DNA from: Mesorhizobium sp. WSM4313
Lineage (GTDB): Bacteria > Pseudomonadota > Alphaproteobacteria > Rhizobiales > Rhizobiaceae
Assembly (NCBI RefSeq): GCF_002294725.1
Contig: NZ_NSFT01000006.1
Span: forward strand, 310,001 to 374,000
DNA: 64,000 nt
Reading direction: 5' to 3'
The notes below the pieces were generated by a model. It was not told the origin of the DNA. It searched no databases and saw only the letters and a program-made list of their open reading frames with translations. Positions 37,551-45,483 of this stretch are shown here, piece by piece. How positions within the stretch are numbered: position 1 is the stretch's first letter; the number at the start of each line of letters is the position of its first letter. Position numbers and translations under genes: made by a program.

Positions 37551-37697
37551 CCTTCTCCCCTTGTGGGAGAAGGTGGATCGGCGCGTAGCGCCGAGACGGA
37601 TGAGGGGTGTTCCAGGGAACGCCAACGCCTCACTCCGCTGGAACACCCCTCATCCATCGCCTTCGGCGACACCTTCTCCCACGAGGGGAGAAGGGGG
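37551..37697. repeat. Long imperfect inverted repeat (rhizobial intergenic mosaic-type element)
   Basis: Left arm 37551-37615 and right arm about 37638-37697 are complementary over most of their length, leaving a loop of about 22 bases. The outer tip is itself a hairpin (CCTTCTCCC, CTTGT, GGGAGAAGG). The same 23-base tip occurs at 54905-54927. The element lies between the binding-protein gene and the permease genes and would fold in the operon mRNA, where such repeats can lower expression of downstream genes relative to the binding protein. The rest of the gap to 37868 holds nothing recognisable. Confidence 0.75.
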
Positions 37698-37868
37698 AGC
37701 GAACGTCGCGGCGCCGCAAATTGGTGAGCGTGCTTTCTCAACGCGATAAAACCCTGCCATTCAGCGATGCAGTCCCCGGCCGCCCGGCCAGGGAGACGGG
37801 GCGGGCGGCCGGTCAGAGCCTTGGCAGCGAGGCGTTGCGCTATCCTCGCCGCCGGCTGGCCCTGGTGT

Positions 37869-39116
37869 CTACTTGTTCGGCGCCTGGTCGATAATCGACT
37901 GCATCGTCTCCTGCGCGTTCTTGATGGCGCCATCGACATCGTCGCCGAAGAACACCTCGTTGATCATCTGCGTCCACGGCCCGTTTGCGGAGTTGATCAG
38001 GTCGTTGAACACCACCGAATAGGGCGTCCTGCCCTTGGCCATCGCTTCGGCCGCCACCTGGTAGCGCGGGTCGAGATCCTTCAGCGCGTCCTTGGCGATG
38101 TCGTTTCGCACCGGCAGGCTGCCATATTTGGCCAGAATGGTCTGGCCCTCCAGCGAATAGGCGAAGTCCAAAAACTCCTTCACCACGGCGATCTTCTTGG
38201 TGCCCTTGGTGACGACGAAATTGTCGCCGCCGGCAAAGGACGACCAGCCGCCATCCTTACCCGGCAGGAAGGTGATGCCGTAGTCGACGTCCGGGTATTG
38301 CGTGTTGAGCGCGCCGATGGCGAAGGCGCCGGACGGCGAGATGCCGATCTTGCCGCCGGCGAAGGCGGCGAAGAAATTGGCGCCGGTGTCGGTCTGCGCG
38401 CCCTCGGGCACCAGCCCCTTCTTGACCATCGAGCGATAGAGGTCGATCGCGCCGCGCAGTTGCGGGCTGTCCAGCGTCGCCTTCGAGCCGTCCTCGGACA
38501 GGATGTCGCCGCCCGAGGCCCAGATCAGCGGCGTGAAGGTGAAGATGTTGCAGCCGCCGCAATTGCCGGAGAAGTAGAAGCCCTTGATATCGCCGCCGAG
38601 CGCGTTGACCTTCTCGGCGTCGGCCTCGATCTCGGCCCAGTTGGTCGGGCCCTTCTCAGGATCGAGCCCGGCCTGCTTGAACAGCTTCTTGTTCCAGATC
38701 AGCACCGAGGCGTCGGCCGAGAACGGCAGGCCGTAGATGCGGTCCTTGTAGGTGCCGGTCTTCACATGCGCCGGCGACAGGCTGGCGAAATAGGGCAAGG
38801 ATTTCGCCCAATCTGTGATGTCCTCCAACTGGCCGGCGGCGGCGAAGGACGGCGTGTAGATGAGGTCGAGCGAGAGCGCGTCGGGCGCGGTGCCGCCGGC
38901 GGCGGCGGCGCCATATTTCGGGATGATCTCGGCATTGGGAATGATATCGAGCTTGATCTGGTCCTTGTTGGCCTTGTTGAAGGCGTCGACGATGCGCGGC
39001 ATGAAGTTCGAGCCGTCGGCGCGCACCCAGATGTTGGCGGTCTCGGCGGACGCCGCCTGCAGGCCGCCGCCGATGACGGCCGCGGCTAAAGCCAGCTTGG
39101 CAAACATGGTCTTCAT
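37869..39116 (-). CDS. Sugar ABC transporter substrate-binding protein
   Basis: About 415 residues. The ATG at 39116 has a strong GAGGAGGAG ribosome site and begins the signal peptide MKTMFAKLALAAAVIGGGLQ, cleaved near AASA-ETAN. The mature part is a type 1 periplasmic binding protein (ANIWVRADGSN near the start, YKDRIYGLPFSADASVLIWN, NALGGDIKGF). It delivers the sugar to the two permeases downstream. The order lacI, binding protein, permeases, GH127 fits uptake of an arabinofuranoside. Confidence 0.92.
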   Translation of the reverse strand: MKTMFAKLALAAAVIGGGLQAASAETANIWVRADGSNFMPRIVDAFNKANKDQIKLDIIPNAEIIPKYGAAAAGGTAPDALSLDLIYTPSFAAAGQLEDITDWAKSLPYFASLSPAHVKTGTYKDRIYGLPFSADASVLIWNKKLFKQAGLDPEKGPTNWAEIEADAEKVNALGGDIKGFYFSGNCGGCNIFTFTPLIWASGGDILSEDGSKATLDSPQLRGAIDLYRSMVKKGLVPEGAQTDTGANFFAAFAGGKIGISPSGAFAIGALNTQYPDVDYGITFLPGKDGGWSSFAGGDNFVVTKGTKKIAVVKEFLDFAYSLEGQTILAKYGSLPVRNDIAKDALKDLDPRYQVAAEAMAKGRTPYSVVFNDLINSANGPWTQMINEVFFGDDVDGAIKNAQETMQSIIDQAPNK

Positions 39117-39156
39117 TTTACTCCTCCTCATGGTTCTCCTCCCTGTTTTGGCCCGC

Positions 39157-39175
39157 CGCCCGGTCTAACCGGGCG
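39157..39175. promoter_or_regulatory. Hairpin between lacI and the binding-protein gene
   Basis: CGCCCGG (39157-39163) and CCGGGCG (39169-39175) form a 7-base-pair stem with a 5-base loop in the 74-base gap. No T-tract follows on the transcribed strand, so it is more likely an mRNA-processing or stability element than a full terminator. Confidence 0.4.
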
Positions 39176-39190
39176 CGTAGCCTTGTTGCT

Positions 39191-40240
39191 TCATTGCGGC
39201 GGACTGCCGCATGACTGACGCACCACCAGCCGGCACGGCAGTTTCCTGATGCCCGGCGCGGCCGGGTGGCCGTCGACGAGCGAAAGCAGGGCAAGCCCGG
39301 CCTCGCGGCCGAGGCTCGCCAGGTTCATGTCGATGGAAGTCAGCGGCGGGCGCGTCGCCTCGGCCACGATCTCCCAATTGTCGAAGCCGATGACGCCGAC
39401 ATCCTCGGGCACGCGGATACCGCGCTCGCGCAGCGCATCGATGACGCCGCGGGCAATCTGGTCGTTGCCGCAGAAGACGGCGTCCGGCCATCCTTCCCTG
39501 CCCGCCTTGCCGAACAGTCTTGCCACCGCATCGCGGCCCCAGGCCTCCGACCAGGCGCCGAGCAGCGGCTCGGCTGTGGCCAAGCCGTTCTCCCTCAGGA
39601 CGTCGCGATAAGCCTCGGCCCGCGCGTGCACCACGGCGAAGCTCGCCGGGCCGCTGACATGGGCGATGCGGCGGCGGCCGAGCCGCAAGAACTGCTCGAC
39701 CGCCAGCCGCGCGCCGCCGGCATCGTCGGAGACGAGGCCGACCGCGCCGGGATCCGGCTGGGTGAAGGCGTAGACTACCGGGATGCGCAGGTTGGAGAGA
39801 TCGACCGGCAGATGGCGGTCGATGCGTTTTCCGGTGGCGACGATGCCGTCGACGCGCTTGTCGAGCATGGCCTCGACATGCAGCTGGCCGAGCCGCTGGT
39901 CATCCTCGACATTGCACAGGAACACCGACACGCCCTTGTCGACCAGCGCATCCGAAACGCCGGCCATGAGCGGCAGCGAGAAGCGGCCATAGGTATCGTT
40001 GGTGAGCAGGCCGACGGTGAAGGAGCGCTTTCGCAACAGGCTCTGCGCCAGGCTGTTCGGCCGGAAGCCGAGCAGCCGCGCCGTCTCGCGGATGCGCTCG
40101 CGCGTCTCCGCCGTCATCCGCCCCTGCCCGTTCAGCGCCTTCGACGCCGTCGCCACGCTGACGCCGGCCGCGGCGGCGACCTCGCGCAGGGTGACCGGCG
40201 GCTTGGCGGAAACTGGCGCTGGCTCGGCGTCGGCGGACAT
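39191..40240 (-). CDS. LacI-family transcriptional regulator
   Basis: A 349-residue repressor. The N-terminal HTH is VTLREVAAAAGVSVATASKA, followed by the hinge region and a periplasmic-binding-protein-like sensor domain (VGLLTNDTYGRFSLPLMAGV). It is the first gene of the sugar operon, so it probably represses itself with the transporter and GH127 genes and releases when the sugar or a derivative binds. Two identical palindromes upstream are its likely operators. Confidence 0.92.
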   Translation of the reverse strand: MSADAEPAPVSAKPPVTLREVAAAAGVSVATASKALNGQGRMTAETRERIRETARLLGFRPNSLAQSLLRKRSFTVGLLTNDTYGRFSLPLMAGVSDALVDKGVSVFLCNVEDDQRLGQLHVEAMLDKRVDGIVATGKRIDRHLPVDLSNLRIPVVYAFTQPDPGAVGLVSDDAGGARLAVEQFLRLGRRRIAHVSGPASFAVVHARAEAYRDVLRENGLATAEPLLGAWSEAWGRDAVARLFGKAGREGWPDAVFCGNDQIARGVIDALRERGIRVPEDVGVIGFDNWEIVAEATRPPLTSIDMNLASLGREAGLALLSLVDGHPAAPGIRKLPCRLVVRQSCGSPPQ

Positions 40241-40265
40241 GATTGCGGCGGATTCCCTTAGCTGG

Positions 40266-40277
40266 GAAAAGGTTTTC
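40266..40277. promoter_or_regulatory. LacI-type operator candidate 1
   Basis: GAAAAGGTTTTC, a perfect inverted repeat with arms GAAAA/TTTTC, 26 bases upstream of the lacI start. An identical copy, within a 16-base identity (GGGAAAAGGTTTTCTC), lies 68 bases further upstream. Confidence 0.65.
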
Positions 40278-40333
40278 TCTTATCGCCCTGCGCCGCGATG
40301 ACGGGTGAGGTCAGCCGGCGCGGAGCGGGTTGG

Positions 40334-40345
40334 GAAAAGGTTTTC
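40334..40345. promoter_or_regulatory. LacI-type operator candidate 2
   Basis: Second exact copy of GAAAAGGTTTTC. The pair is suited to cooperative or looping repression of the lacI-sugar operon promoter. The remaining bases up to 40602 show no gene. Confidence 0.65.
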
Positions 40346-40602
40346 TCAGGGGGAGATTAGGGGAAGGTGGCGGGGTTGGCAAGGGGTGGGAGACAAGTGA
40401 ATGGGGCCGAAGGCTGTCGGTCCGCTGTTGAGGCGAGCTCGGCGAATAGCTGCCATTCGGCAACTGACCCCGAAGCTGACGGGCCAACCGCACAGCGTTA
40501 ATGACAGCTCTGCTTGCATGCGCACTCAGTTGCGATCGATCGGCTTTCAGAAGCGGCCCTTTTTGGATTTGACCGGAGTAGCGCCCGACCGCTCGAAACG
40601 CG

Positions 40603-41451
40603 TCAAGATGTACGGAAGCCGCCTTTGCAATACCAACTTGATGACGCCATTGCCTCGTATAGAGCCGCCTGCCATGAGTTGCCGCCCGACTTAAGCCGAG
40701 AACGGCATTTGCGCTCAAGATGAGCCGCTACGTCAGCGAAACCACCAGCTTGGAAGACCTCTTCGAGTTCCTCTGCTATCCCTGCAATCTCCTCAGTAGC
40801 GACGTTTGAATAGAGTTGCGCCAGATCGAGTGCATCGAATTGATGCAGCACGCGCGCTCGAAGATTGGAATGGAAGCCAGGAGTAATTCCTACGGAGAAC
40901 AGAGCCGCAGCCGGCGTCGTCTCAACGATTTCGGCAATAAGCCAACGTTGGTCATCAACTTCGTCGAAATACGGGTGAACCGCGCAGTCCTTAGGCCCAG
41001 TCGGGACTGCAGCATGTTTGCCTTTGTTGCAACGATTACAACTCCCTACCAAATTTTTTGGAGCGACTGAGAGACCTGGATAGGACTCCTTGGGCAAAAC
41101 ATGATCAAGCGTCTCGATTGTGCCATATTGGCAGAAAGGACATCGATCGTGCCTTGGCAGGATTTTCAACGCGTCGTAGATAGCGCGGGCGGGCATCTTC
41201 TTGCCCACCATGCGACCCGTGTAGTTCTTGATAAGGTCAGCTCCTTCAACTGCACCGATGCCCTTTTTATGAGTTTCAATGAGATACAGTTTCCCGAGTT
41301 TTGCATAAGCATCGTACTCGGTGGAAAGATCAACGATCTCTTGCCTGATTCCCTTCATTTTGGCTCGTAGAACGGCCGACTTAATACGGTCCGCGCACAA
41401 ATCGAATGTCGCGCCTGATTCGAACGAAGGCGACTTGACGGACCACATCAC
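40603..41451 (-). CDS. HNH endonuclease, PtuB-like partner of the AAA ATPase
   Basis: About 282 residues. Residues 104-145 are a treble-clef HNH nuclease: CPFC (104-107), LDHVLP (115-120, with the catalytic Asp-His) and NLVGSCNRCNKGK (133-145, the second cysteine pair). The flanking helices are not recognised. Start either at the GTG at 41451, which shares a base with the ATPase stop (TAGTG), or the ATG at 41448; both mean translational coupling to the upstream ATPase. ATPase plus HNH is the layout of Septu anti-phage systems. The region is visibly richer in A/T than its surroundings. Confidence 0.85.
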   Translation of the reverse strand: MMWSVKSPSFESGATFDLCADRIKSAVLRAKMKGIRQEIVDLSTEYDAYAKLGKLYLIETHKKGIGAVEGADLIKNYTGRMVGKKMPARAIYDALKILPRHDRCPFCQYGTIETLDHVLPKESYPGLSVAPKNLVGSCNRCNKGKHAAVPTGPKDCAVHPYFDEVDDQRWLIAEIVETTPAAALFSVGITPGFHSNLRARVLHQFDALDLAQLYSNVATEEIAGIAEELEEVFQAGGFADVAAHLERKCRSRLKSGGNSWQAALYEAMASSSWYCKGGFRTS

Positions 41452-43013
41452 TAACCGTCCCGGCGGCCACGCTGAGCCAGGAGTGCCCGGATCAAGGCTT
41501 GTCCCTGCCCACCAATCTCATCGTCGAAGCGAGCCATCACGCCTTCAAAAGTATGTTCTCCTGCAACGATCTCGCCGATTATTCGATGAAAGCCAGATCG
41601 GTCGACCTCCAATCCGAAAACTTCGCGGGTCAACACGTTGACGGCCTCTGCAAATGTCTCAACTTCTGGTCTGCTAGCTGCAGAAGCGAGGCCATGTCTG
41701 GCAATCTTCCAAACGCACGATGCTGGAACCTCCTGAACGACGACCGGGGAATGGGTTGCAATAATGGCTACGCCGTTCCGATTGGTTAGGAGGTCCGAGA
41801 GTGCGCGCACAAAAGCCGCTAACAACGGCGGGTGAAGATGTGCCTCCGGTTCATCCATGAGGACAAGTGTCCGCTCCTCAACCAATTCAACTAATCTAGT
41901 GGTGGTGAGCAGAACGATCTTATGACCGGAGCTGAGTTTGCCGTAGAGAGCTTTCGCCTCGTCAACGAATGTTTCTTCGTCGTCGATTTCTGCAAGTTCG
42001 GCAACGCCGATTTCGGCAAAGAGATTGTCGGTCTCCAACGTTTGCAACGCGGCTCGCCAACGCTTCCGACGAACACCTTTAGCGCAGACACGGACACTCT
42101 TCGCAAAGTCGCCAGCTAGGCGGTCGATGTTTTGAGTAATGACGGCTGTTGTTCCATCGCGTTTGATGAGTTTACGAAGGCCAACATTTTCGTAGCCGAT
42201 TTTGGCCTCTTCCTTCGCAGCGGTTTGCTGAACGGTCAGGAACTCGTCAAAGGCACTGAAGGTCACACTAACGAGGTTCGCGAACGTCTCATCCGCATCG
42301 CCGATCAAATCGACATCCAACGCTTCAAAAGAGAACGAACCGTCCCTTCGCTTCGTGGTTGAAGCGTCAACCAACGCACGTGTCATACCATTCAGAAGGC
42401 GTGTCTTACCAACCCCATTACGACCTACAAGCACATGAATATTAGTCGGTGGGAATGCTCCAGGTTTCACCTTGAATTCTAGTTCGACAGGATCAGTTAG
42501 AGAGCCGACCGTTTTGGCGGCCCGGTACGAGAACTCGTATGGTGTCAGTTCGACGCCCTCGTCCAGCACTCGTCGATACTGAATTTCGACATTGCGTGCA
42601 CTAGATGAGCGCATGAGAGATGTCGTCATTACATCCTCTTCTAGAGCCCGCGCGTAAAGTATTTGATCGGCCGCAACGTCACGCAGAGCAATGAGTATCT
42701 CGGAGCGCTCCTCTTCATCAATTTCCATCAAGGCCTTGTAGTAGTCGACATCCTGGCCGAGTGAAAAGAACTCCTCTGGAAGTCTCACAAATTCTTTGGG
42801 TAGCGCGGGACGCCGCTGTTTTTCTGGCCAACCAAACTCACCTATCTTTACTTGGCCGATTTCATGTTTCTGGCCCGCTCGGTCGAAATAAGTTAGGTAA
42901 TAGAGGGTATTATAGGTGAACCAATCATCCCAATTGTCTGTCCAAAGGTAGCCGGTTGCGACTCCGCTATCCGGGGCATGATTGGCGCTATTAGGGCGGA
43001 CTACAAACGTCAT
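41451..43013 (-). CDS. AAA/ABC-type ATPase, PtuA-like component of a defence pair
   Basis: A 520-residue soluble ATPase. Walker A GRNGVGKT is at about 197-204, an ABC-like signature LSSGH at about 360-364, Walker B TLVLMDEPEAHLHPP at about 382-396, and the switch His in ATHSP at about 419-423. This is the overcoming-lysogenisation-defect/SMC-like class that forms sensor ATPases of defence systems. The first ~180 residues (with TDNWDDWFTYNTLYYL) are a separate domain. It is followed directly by the HNH nuclease. No methylase, toxin or reverse transcriptase is adjacent. A functional role in phage defence is inferred. Confidence 0.87.
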   Translation of the reverse strand: MTFVVRPNSANHAPDSGVATGYLWTDNWDDWFTYNTLYYLTYFDRAGQKHEIGQVKIGEFGWPEKQRRPALPKEFVRLPEEFFSLGQDVDYYKALMEIDEEERSEILIALRDVAADQILYARALEEDVMTTSLMRSSSARNVEIQYRRVLDEGVELTPYEFSYRAAKTVGSLTDPVELEFKVKPGAFPPTNIHVLVGRNGVGKTRLLNGMTRALVDASTTKRRDGSFSFEALDVDLIGDADETFANLVSVTFSAFDEFLTVQQTAAKEEAKIGYENVGLRKLIKRDGTTAVITQNIDRLAGDFAKSVRVCAKGVRRKRWRAALQTLETDNLFAEIGVAELAEIDDEETFVDEAKALYGKLSSGHKIVLLTTTRLVELVEERTLVLMDEPEAHLHPPLLAAFVRALSDLLTNRNGVAIIATHSPVVVQEVPASCVWKIARHGLASAASRPEVETFAEAVNVLTREVFGLEVDRSGFHRIIGEIVAGEHTFEGVMARFDDEIGGQGQALIRALLAQRGRRDG

Positions 43014-43257
43014 TTTTATATTTAGCGTTTCCGCATATTGGAACCTTCAACCATCGAAGCACTATCCCGGATCAGCGTTCTGGTCGACTCACTAATGGCT
43101 CAAATACCGTGGATAAGTCGAAACGCTCATAGTGGACATGAATTTCATCGATAGACATTCCCAGCTCAGTCAGGCGATGCTGGCGAAGACCGTGGACTGC
43201 GCAGCCCCGTACTGCAAATTCGCCCAGAGTTATGTCCGCATTCCGGCGTCATGGTGA
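43014..43257. other. Intergenic sequence upstream of the ATPase-HNH pair
   Basis: About 240 bases between the defence-like ATPase start and the open frame of the Hpt gene. It should carry the promoter of the pair but nothing distinct was recognised. No direct repeats marking an insertion were found by eye. Confidence 0.4.
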
Positions 43258-43737
43258 ATGCCGGAAACGAACCGACATGAGGCGCAACGCTACCGATCAT
43301 GTAGTGGAAAGCGCACATCGGCTCCGAGGCAATACAGACCAATCAGAGTTTGTCCTCCGACAAAAGCCACGTGCGGTCGGCGGCCCGCCCGCCATTCCAC
43401 CGCGTCCCGCTTTCTGCTTGAATATCCACTCCACCCACCTCGGAGCCCCGCCAACTCCACCGACCCCTTCGCCCCTCTTCGCCAACGTTTCCTCGCTCGC
43501 TGCGCTGATCAGCTCGCGGAGCTGAAGGCCATTGCGCTTCAGGCCACTCTCCTGCCCGGCAACGATCCGCTGATCCGATTCACCCATTCGCTGGCCGGCG
43601 CGGGCACGTTCGGCTTTGCGGGGATCAGCGGGCGGGCTCCAGTGCTGGAGACGCTGCTTATCGAGCAGGCGGATGGCGCAAGCGTCCGTGCGGCGCTGGA
43701 TGCGCTTATCGCTGAGATCGAGCGGGCGCTGGCGTGA
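43258..43737 (+). CDS. Hpt (histidine phosphotransfer) domain protein, apparently missing its 5' end
   Basis: From about 43455 the frame encodes a typical Hpt helix bundle: LRQRFLARCADQLAELKAIA, then FTHSLAGAGTFGF with the phospho-accepting His, ending ALIAEIERALA. Upstream in the same frame there is no ATG, GTG or TTG until 43258, and residues 1 to about 54 look non-coding. So either translation starts at an unusual codon or the gene has lost its start, perhaps when the neighbouring cassette entered. No sensor kinase is adjacent. Confidence 0.55.
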   Translation: MPETNRHEAQRYRSCSGKRTSAPRQYRPIRVCPPTKATCGRRPARHSTASRFLLEYPLHPPRSPANSTDPFAPLRQRFLARCADQLAELKAIALQATLLPGNDPLIRFTHSLAGAGTFGFAGISGRAPVLETLLIEQADGASVRAALDALIAEIERALA

Positions 43738-44057
43738 ATGGCGCTGGCCTGAGCGGGTCGGCCGCGCCTATTTCTGCGCGCCGCAGGGCAAGATTGGCCA
43801 AGAGTGAGCGCCAGATCTCGGTCATGACTTTCCAGCTCCTTTTTGCCGATAGATACCGGCAAAACCTATCCGAGGTCTAAAGAGCCCTGCGCATCGCCCG
43901 CGCTGGAGTGATTACCGCCTCGGGCTGGCCGTTTTGGGAACATCGCCTGCTTGCACCTGTCGTAACGGCAGTTTGCCCATGGGTGTGGTATTTTTGCCAC
44001 CCCAAATTCCCACAACCCCTGCTAGAACCTCGACGGGTTTAATTGGGGTTATGGGCT
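43738..44057. other. Non-coding gap of 320 bases before the outer-membrane protein gene
   Basis: No gene recognised. The last 80 bases are AT-richer and contain an imperfect inverted repeat (GGGTG...CACCC, about 43982-44003), so the promoter of the outer-membrane protein gene is likely here. Confidence 0.4.
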
Positions 44058-45365
44058 ATGCTTCTTCGTATTTCTGCGAAATCCGTTTTGTTGGGCGCCG
44101 TTTCGGCCGTCGCTTTGATGTCGGCCGCACAGGCCGCCGACGTGGTCCAGGAGCAGGCGGCTCCGGGCTTCAACTGGAGCGGCGTCTATGTCGGGTTCGG
44201 CCTCGGCGCCGGCGCCAATGTGCACAAGCTCAGCAGTGATTTTGTACCTGTTTCGCTGAACGGCATCGGTGGCGAAGGCGTCTACGGCCAGGTGACTGCC
44301 GGCTATGATTACATGGTCTCGCAGCGCTTCCTGCTCGGCGGCCTGATCGACGCGCATGTCGGCACGATCAAGACTTCGCTCGATGCCGGCGGCCTCAATG
44401 CCGATATCAAGGAAACTTACGGCTTCGATGTTGGCGTTCGCGCCGGCTACCTGTTGACGCCTACCACGCTCGGCTATGTCCTGGGCGGCTATGCCTGGCA
44501 GAAGTACAAGCTCGACACCAATGCCGGCTTCGGTTTCGATTGGGATCAGGGCGGCTACTTTGTCGGCGCCGGTGTCGAAACGGCGATCAACAGCAACTGG
44601 ACGCTGAAGGGCGAGTACCGCTACACCCGCTTCAGCACCAACGACAGCCTGCTCTCGGATGCAGGCCTGCCGGTGCCGGACGGCACGCTCAACCTCGACA
44701 CCTCGCGCCATACATTCGAGGTCGCCGCCAGCTATCGCTTCAACGCCAATGACGGCGGCGGCGCCAGCTTCGAGACGCCTTCCTACAACTGGACCGGCTT
44801 CTATGTCGGCGGTGGGCTCGGCGCCGGCGCGGTCGTGCACCAGATCGAGATTCCGCCGCTCGCCGGCGCCAAGTTCAATGGCCTCGGCGGCGAAGGCGTG
44901 TTCGGCGAAGCCAGCATCGGCTTCGATCAGGACATGGGCAGCTGGGTGGTCGGCGGCCTCGTCGACGCGCGTCTCTCCGGCATCAAGTCGAAGCTTGAGC
45001 TGGGCGGGTTCCTGGGTGTCGACTCGATCAGCCTCAATACCGATTATGGTTTCGACGTGCTCGGCCGCATCGGCATGAAGGTCAACGAGGCGACGCTGGC
45101 CTACGCGCTCGCTGGCTATAGCTGGCAGCACTTCAAGCTCGATGCTCCGGCACCGCTCGACGTCGATTGGGGCTCCAATGGCTTCTCGGTCGGCGCGGGC
45201 CTGGAAACTGCCCTGTCGGACAAGATGACCGTCGGCATCGAATACCGTTACTCGCAATTTGAGAAGGAAGACTTCTCGGATGCATTGCCGATCCCGAGCG
45301 GTCTCGCGATGGCGACCCCGTCCTTCCACACCGTTCGGATCGACGCCAAGTACAAGTTCAACTAA
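44058..45365 (+). CDS. Outer-membrane protein with two tandem beta-barrel domains
   Basis: A 435-residue envelope protein. A Sec signal peptide (LLRISAKSVLLGAVSAVALM, ending AAQA) is followed by two repeats of about 200 residues. The first begins FNWSGVYVGFGLGAGANVHK and the second YNWTGFYVGGGLGAGAVVHQ, each with the FYVGG-type start and Tyr-rich strand ends of the Omp25/Omp31-like barrel family; the protein ends KYKFN with the usual terminal aromatic pattern. ATG at 44058. A strong terminator follows. Most members have one barrel, so this is a tandem duplication within one gene. Confidence 0.88.
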   Translation: MLLRISAKSVLLGAVSAVALMSAAQAADVVQEQAAPGFNWSGVYVGFGLGAGANVHKLSSDFVPVSLNGIGGEGVYGQVTAGYDYMVSQRFLLGGLIDAHVGTIKTSLDAGGLNADIKETYGFDVGVRAGYLLTPTTLGYVLGGYAWQKYKLDTNAGFGFDWDQGGYFVGAGVETAINSNWTLKGEYRYTRFSTNDSLLSDAGLPVPDGTLNLDTSRHTFEVAASYRFNANDGGGASFETPSYNWTGFYVGGGLGAGAVVHQIEIPPLAGAKFNGLGGEGVFGEASIGFDQDMGSWVVGGLVDARLSGIKSKLELGGFLGVDSISLNTDYGFDVLGRIGMKVNEATLAYALAGYSWQHFKLDAPAPLDVDWGSNGFSVGAGLETALSDKMTVGIEYRYSQFEKEDFSDALPIPSGLAMATPSFHTVRIDAKYKFN

Positions 45366-45390
45366 GCCAAGGCCTCCAGCCAAAGCGAAA

Positions 45391-45419
45391 GCCCGCCGGT
45401 CATTCCGGCGGGCTTTTTT
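45391..45419 (+). terminator. Rho-independent terminator after the outer-membrane protein gene
   Basis: A 9-base-pair stem GCCCGCCGG/CCGGCGGGC (45391-45413) is followed by six Ts, starting 26 bases after the stop. Confidence 0.9.
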
Positions 45420-45483
45420 ATTTTGTCGGGAACGCGCCGGCGTGGCCGTCCTATGGTGCGAGACCTAACCAATAGAGGATGCC

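Noticed and set aside
40603..43013. ATPase-HNH pair as a restriction-modification system or a retron
   Set aside because: No methyltransferase or specificity gene and no reverse transcriptase is adjacent; Septu-like is the simpler reading.
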